DNA of 8,552 nt from positions 1-8,552 of the forward strand of contig JAYYVF010000102.1 of the NCBI GenBank assembly GCA_036343635.1, given 5' to 3'. This DNA comes from GCA-2693325 sp036343635 (GTDB taxonomy: Bacteria > Latescibacterota > UBA2968 > UBA8231). Under the pieces are notes generated by a model. The model saw only the letters and a program-made list of their open reading frames with translations. It was not told where the DNA came from and ran no database searches. This document shows positions 6,667 through 8,552 of this stretch, in pieces. Each line of letters begins with the position of its first letter. The first letter of the stretch is position 1. The position numbers and the translations under genes are program-made.

Positions 6667-7635
6667 ATGCGATCTTTTTTGAATGAATTAGGCAAACATT
6701 TTTTTATCTGGCTCGTGTTATTTTTTTCATTTTTCCCTCTCTACGTAACATTCGCAATTAGCGTAAAGAATAATAAACAGTTTAATAACGAACCTTTTTC
6801 TCTCTTGTCGGTATCGGGTTTTTTGGAAACGTTTGAATGGCGCCCCGCGCAGATCGAAGCATATGATCCAAAGGAAACAGTAAAGGCGCAGGAAGCGTTA
6901 GAGAATGGAATCCTTCCGTCTGACGAGGCTTGGCCTATAGTGCGGGTTAGTACTGAAAATACTTGGCACTGGGAAAACTGGACCAAGGCATGGAATACCG
7001 TTGGCACATATATATTCAACACTATCGTTGTTGCTGTTACGGCGGTATTACTTGCGTTGTGTTGTTCCATAGCAGCAGGATTTTTCTTTGCTCGATATAG
7101 GATGCCCGGAACGTCTGTTCTTTGGTATTTTTTCTTGGTGTTAATGCTCATGCCCGGTGTAGCAAACCTAGTTCCGTTGTTTATACTTTTACGTGACCTT
7201 AACCTAATAAACAGTCTTCTTGCTTTAATAATACTTGGAATTTCAGGTGCCCAAGTTGTACAGATATTTATTTTACGCAATTTTATTGAGGAAATACCAC
7301 AGGACATGTTTGATGCGGCAGACGTTGACGGCGCTAGTCCATTTCGACAGGTACTCTACATCGTATTGCCTATGTCTGGGTCTGTAATATCGACCTTGGC
7401 TATTTTACAGTTTATTTCTGTATGGAACGACTTTCTTTTGCCATTTATTGTTATAAGAGATGACACGTTATTGACACTGGCCGCTGGACTTATCAAATTG
7501 GACGGAGAATATGTCAAACAGTGGGGTGAGATGATGGCGGGCTATTCTTTAGCTTCTTTACCGTTAGTAGTGATATTTTTATTTACGATGCGCCTTTTTG
7601 TTAGGGGTATAGCTGCAGGTGCCGTTAAAGGTTGA
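6667..7635 (+). CDS. ABC sugar transporter permease, MalG/UgpE-like
   Basis: The second inner-membrane permease, 322 residues, starting directly after the stop of the first with GGAG 6 bases before its ATG. TM1 is near 12-32, followed by an unusually long periplasmic segment (about 33-110) rich in Trp, Glu and Asp. Core helices follow from YIFNTIVVAVTAVLLAL (115-131) on. The typical MalG features are FFARYRMPG (140-148), PLFILLRDLNLINSLLALII (170-189), and the EAA loop DAADVDGAS...YIVLP at 216-235, here with the conserved glycine intact. LQFISVWNDFLLPFIV (247-262) is also a family hallmark. The C-terminus ends in the common RLFVRGIAAGAVKG. It should pair with the preceding permease and use an ATPase encoded elsewhere. 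Its stop overlaps the start of the SGNH fragment (TGATG). Confidence 0.9.
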   Translation: MRSFLNELGKHFFIWLVLFFSFFPLYVTFAISVKNNKQFNNEPFSLLSVSGFLETFEWRPAQIEAYDPKETVKAQEALENGILPSDEAWPIVRVSTENTWHWENWTKAWNTVGTYIFNTIVVAVTAVLLALCCSIAAGFFFARYRMPGTSVLWYFFLVLMLMPGVANLVPLFILLRDLNLINSLLALIILGISGAQVVQIFILRNFIEEIPQDMFDAADVDGASPFRQVLYIVLPMSGSVISTLAILQFISVWNDFLLPFIVIRDDTLLTLAAGLIKLDGEYVKQWGEMMAGYSLASLPLVVIFLFTMRLFVRGIAAGAVKG

Positions 7636-7838
7636 TGTCAAAGGTGGTATTGGTCGGTTCGTCAATCTTTGCCCACTGGGATAGAGCTTCTCACGCGTTT
7701 GTCGGACATCATGTAAAAAATTGTGCTATTGGTGGAACTACAAGTGAACATTGGCTTGAGTTACTGATAGGTGTTCTCGACAATGAAGCCGCCGATGCAA
7801 TGTGTTTTTATTGCGGGAGCAATGATTTTCAATGTTAA
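7635..7838 (+). pseudogene. Truncated SGNH/GDSL hydrolase, N-terminal fragment
   Basis: Only 67 residues remain of a protein family usually near 180-220. Seen in order are block I VVLVGSSIFAHW (4-15) with GSS in place of GDS, the form used by one common subgroup, with Ser10 the likely nucleophile; block II NCAIGGTTSEHWLE (29-42) with the conserved glycines; and block III MCFYCGSNDF (56-65) with Gly61 and Asn63. The reading frame ends two residues later. Block V (DxxH), holding the catalytic Asp/His, is absent, and no other frame continues it because arsC starts at once. The fragment should therefore be enzymatically dead. Intact relatives hydrolyse esters such as acetyl groups on carbohydrates, fitting a sugar operon. 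The ATG at 7635 overlaps the permease stop by one base; a TTG at 7632 would add one residue. Confidence 0.75.
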
Positions 7839-8269
7839 TTGATAGGTTAACCGTGCTCTTTCTCTGTACGGGAAATTCATGTCGGAGTCAAATGGCAGAG
7901 GGATGGGCGAAAGCGTTGAAAAAAGACTCTCTGTGTGCTTACTCTGCAGGAATTGAGCCCCATGGTTTGAATACTTTTGCTGTAAGTGTAATGGCTGAGG
8001 TGGGTGTCGATATTTCTAGTCAAGAGTCCACCCATGTAGATCAATTTATGCATTTAAAATTTGATTGGGTGGTTACGGTTTGCGAGCACGCCGATCGGCA
8101 CTGCCCTGTATTTCCTGGCTCTTCGCGTGTAATCCATCAACCATTTGACGATCCACCAAAATTGGCCAAAACAGCTAATAATGACACGGAGATATATAAT
8201 TGTTACCGTCGCGTACGTGACGAAATTCGGGAATATATTAATACGATGCCCGACTCATTAAAAATCTAA
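7832..8269 (+). CDS. arsC: Arsenate reductase, thioredoxin-coupled (LMW phosphatase fold)
   Basis: A cytoplasmic 145-residue enzyme that reduces arsenate to arsenite, with thioredoxin restoring it. It has the low-molecular-weight phosphatase fold. The anion-binding P-loop CTGNSCR (Cys12 to Arg18) gives the nucleophilic cysteine, followed by SQMAEGWA. The two redox cysteines that separate this class from plain tyrosine phosphatases are both present, in VTVCEHADRHCP (Cys84 and Cys91). FDDPPKLA at 105-112 matches the conserved FDDP acid region. The chain is full length and appears intact. The ATG at 7832 overlaps the SGNH fragment's end by 7 bases; an in-frame GTG at 7853, with AGG 6 bases upstream, would give the more usual family N-terminus and is a real alternative. 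An arsenite exporter gene follows after 28 bases. No own promoter or ArsR gene is visible upstream. Confidence 0.92.
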   Translation: MLIDRLTVLFLCTGNSCRSQMAEGWAKALKKDSLCAYSAGIEPHGLNTFAVSVMAEVGVDISSQESTHVDQFMHLKFDWVVTVCEHADRHCPVFPGSSRVIHQPFDDPPKLAKTANNDTEIYNCYRRVRDEIREYINTMPDSLKI

Positions 8270-8297
8270 TGAGTTCGCAGGGAGAAAGTGTTTTTGT

Positions 8298-8552
8298 ATG
8301 AAAAGTGAATCTAAAAGTTTGGCATTGATAGATCGCTACCTCACGTTGTGGATCTTTTTCGCAATGGTTGTAGGCGTATTGGTGGGTTTTCGTGCTCCTG
8401 AGGCTGTCGGAATAATAACGGGACTACAGGTGGGGACAACCTCTATCCCGATTGCGATCGGCCTTATTTTGATGATGTATCCCCCACTTGCCAAGGTGAA
8501 GTATGAAGAGCTTGGTAAGGTTTTTCGAGATTCCCGCATCCTATTCATTTCT
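8298..8552 (+). CDS. acr3: ACR3-type arsenite efflux permease, 5' part only
   Basis: The first 85 codons of an inner-membrane arsenite exporter; the gene runs off the right edge, where about 250-280 further residues are expected. The visible part is highly characteristic of ACR3: LTLWIFFAMVVGVLVGF (15-31, TM1), then LQVGTTSIPIAIGLILMMYPPLAKVKYEEL (43-72), which covers TM2 and the cytoplasmic loop. ACR3 transporters expel As(III) made by ArsC and belong to the bile/arsenite/riboflavin (BART) superfamily, distinct from ArsB. The only plausible in-frame start is the ATG at 8298, preceded by AGGGAG at about 8279-8284, a rather long spacing. It forms a minimal resistance unit with arsC. Confidence 0.92.
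   Translation, partial: MKSESKSLALIDRYLTLWIFFAMVVGVLVGFRAPEAVGIITGLQVGTTSIPIAIGLILMMYPPLAKVKYEELGKVFRDSRILFIS

Noticed and set aside
6741..7307. 188-codon open frame on the minus strand inside the second permease
   Set aside because: Antisense to a clear permease; the product resembles no family and merely mirrors the hydrophobic codons of the + strand.
7845..7852. Palindrome GGTTAACC just before the alternative GTG start of arsC
   Set aside because: Considered as a junction scar or regulator site, but 8-base palindromes are common and there is no second copy nearby.
1..8552. CRISPR arrays, tRNA or rRNA genes, insertion sequences
   Set aside because: No repeat-spacer pattern, cloverleaf-like sequence, transposase gene or paired terminal repeats were seen on either strand.

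Overview
The window is a stretch of bacterial chromosome, moderately AT-rich by eye, with every convincing gene on the + strand. No 16S, tRNA or other taxonomic marker is present. The membrane-anchored sugar-binding protein, the oversized permease and the pairing of a xylose-isomerase-like TIM barrel with a Gfo/Idh/MocA oxidoreductase recall uncultivated environmental Gram-negative bacteria (PVC group, Poribacteria/Latescibacteria-like lineages). That placement is a weak inference.

Region 1 (1-683): a type II toxin-antitoxin pair, a Phd/YefM-like antitoxin followed by a RelE/ParE-superfamily toxin with a one-base stop/start overlap. Two TGTACA-centred palindromes lie just upstream of the antitoxin start. 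TGTACA is the core I recall for the YefM-YoeB operator, so this looks like an autoregulatory site. A weak hairpin plus T-run follows the toxin.

Region 2 (about 739-7838): a carbohydrate import and catabolism operon. A candidate sigma70 promoter (TTGAGT, 17-base spacer, TATAAT) has an 11-base palindrome in its spacer, a plausible repressor operator. In order come a sugar phosphate isomerase/epimerase-like TIM barrel (TTG start), a Gfo/Idh/MocA dehydrogenase, an exported TPR-like protein, a membrane-anchored ABC solute-binding protein, two ABC permeases and the N-terminal third of an SGNH/GDSL hydrolase. From the dehydrogenase onward the genes overlap or nearly abut, implying one transcript. 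The likely scheme is capture of a sugar or polyol outside the membrane, import through the two permeases, and intracellular oxidation and isomerisation. No ATPase subunit or local regulator is in the window.

Region 3 (7832-8552): an arsenic detoxification pair, a thioredoxin-type arsenate reductase (ArsC) and the start of an ACR3-type arsenite efflux permease that runs off the window edge. The SGNH gene stops just after its GxND block, exactly where arsC begins. The arsenic genes therefore seem joined to a broken sugar operon gene and may be read from its promoter. This junction and the TA operator are the two most notable points. I did not find a clearly new system; the transporter has unusual architecture, but its families are recognisable.
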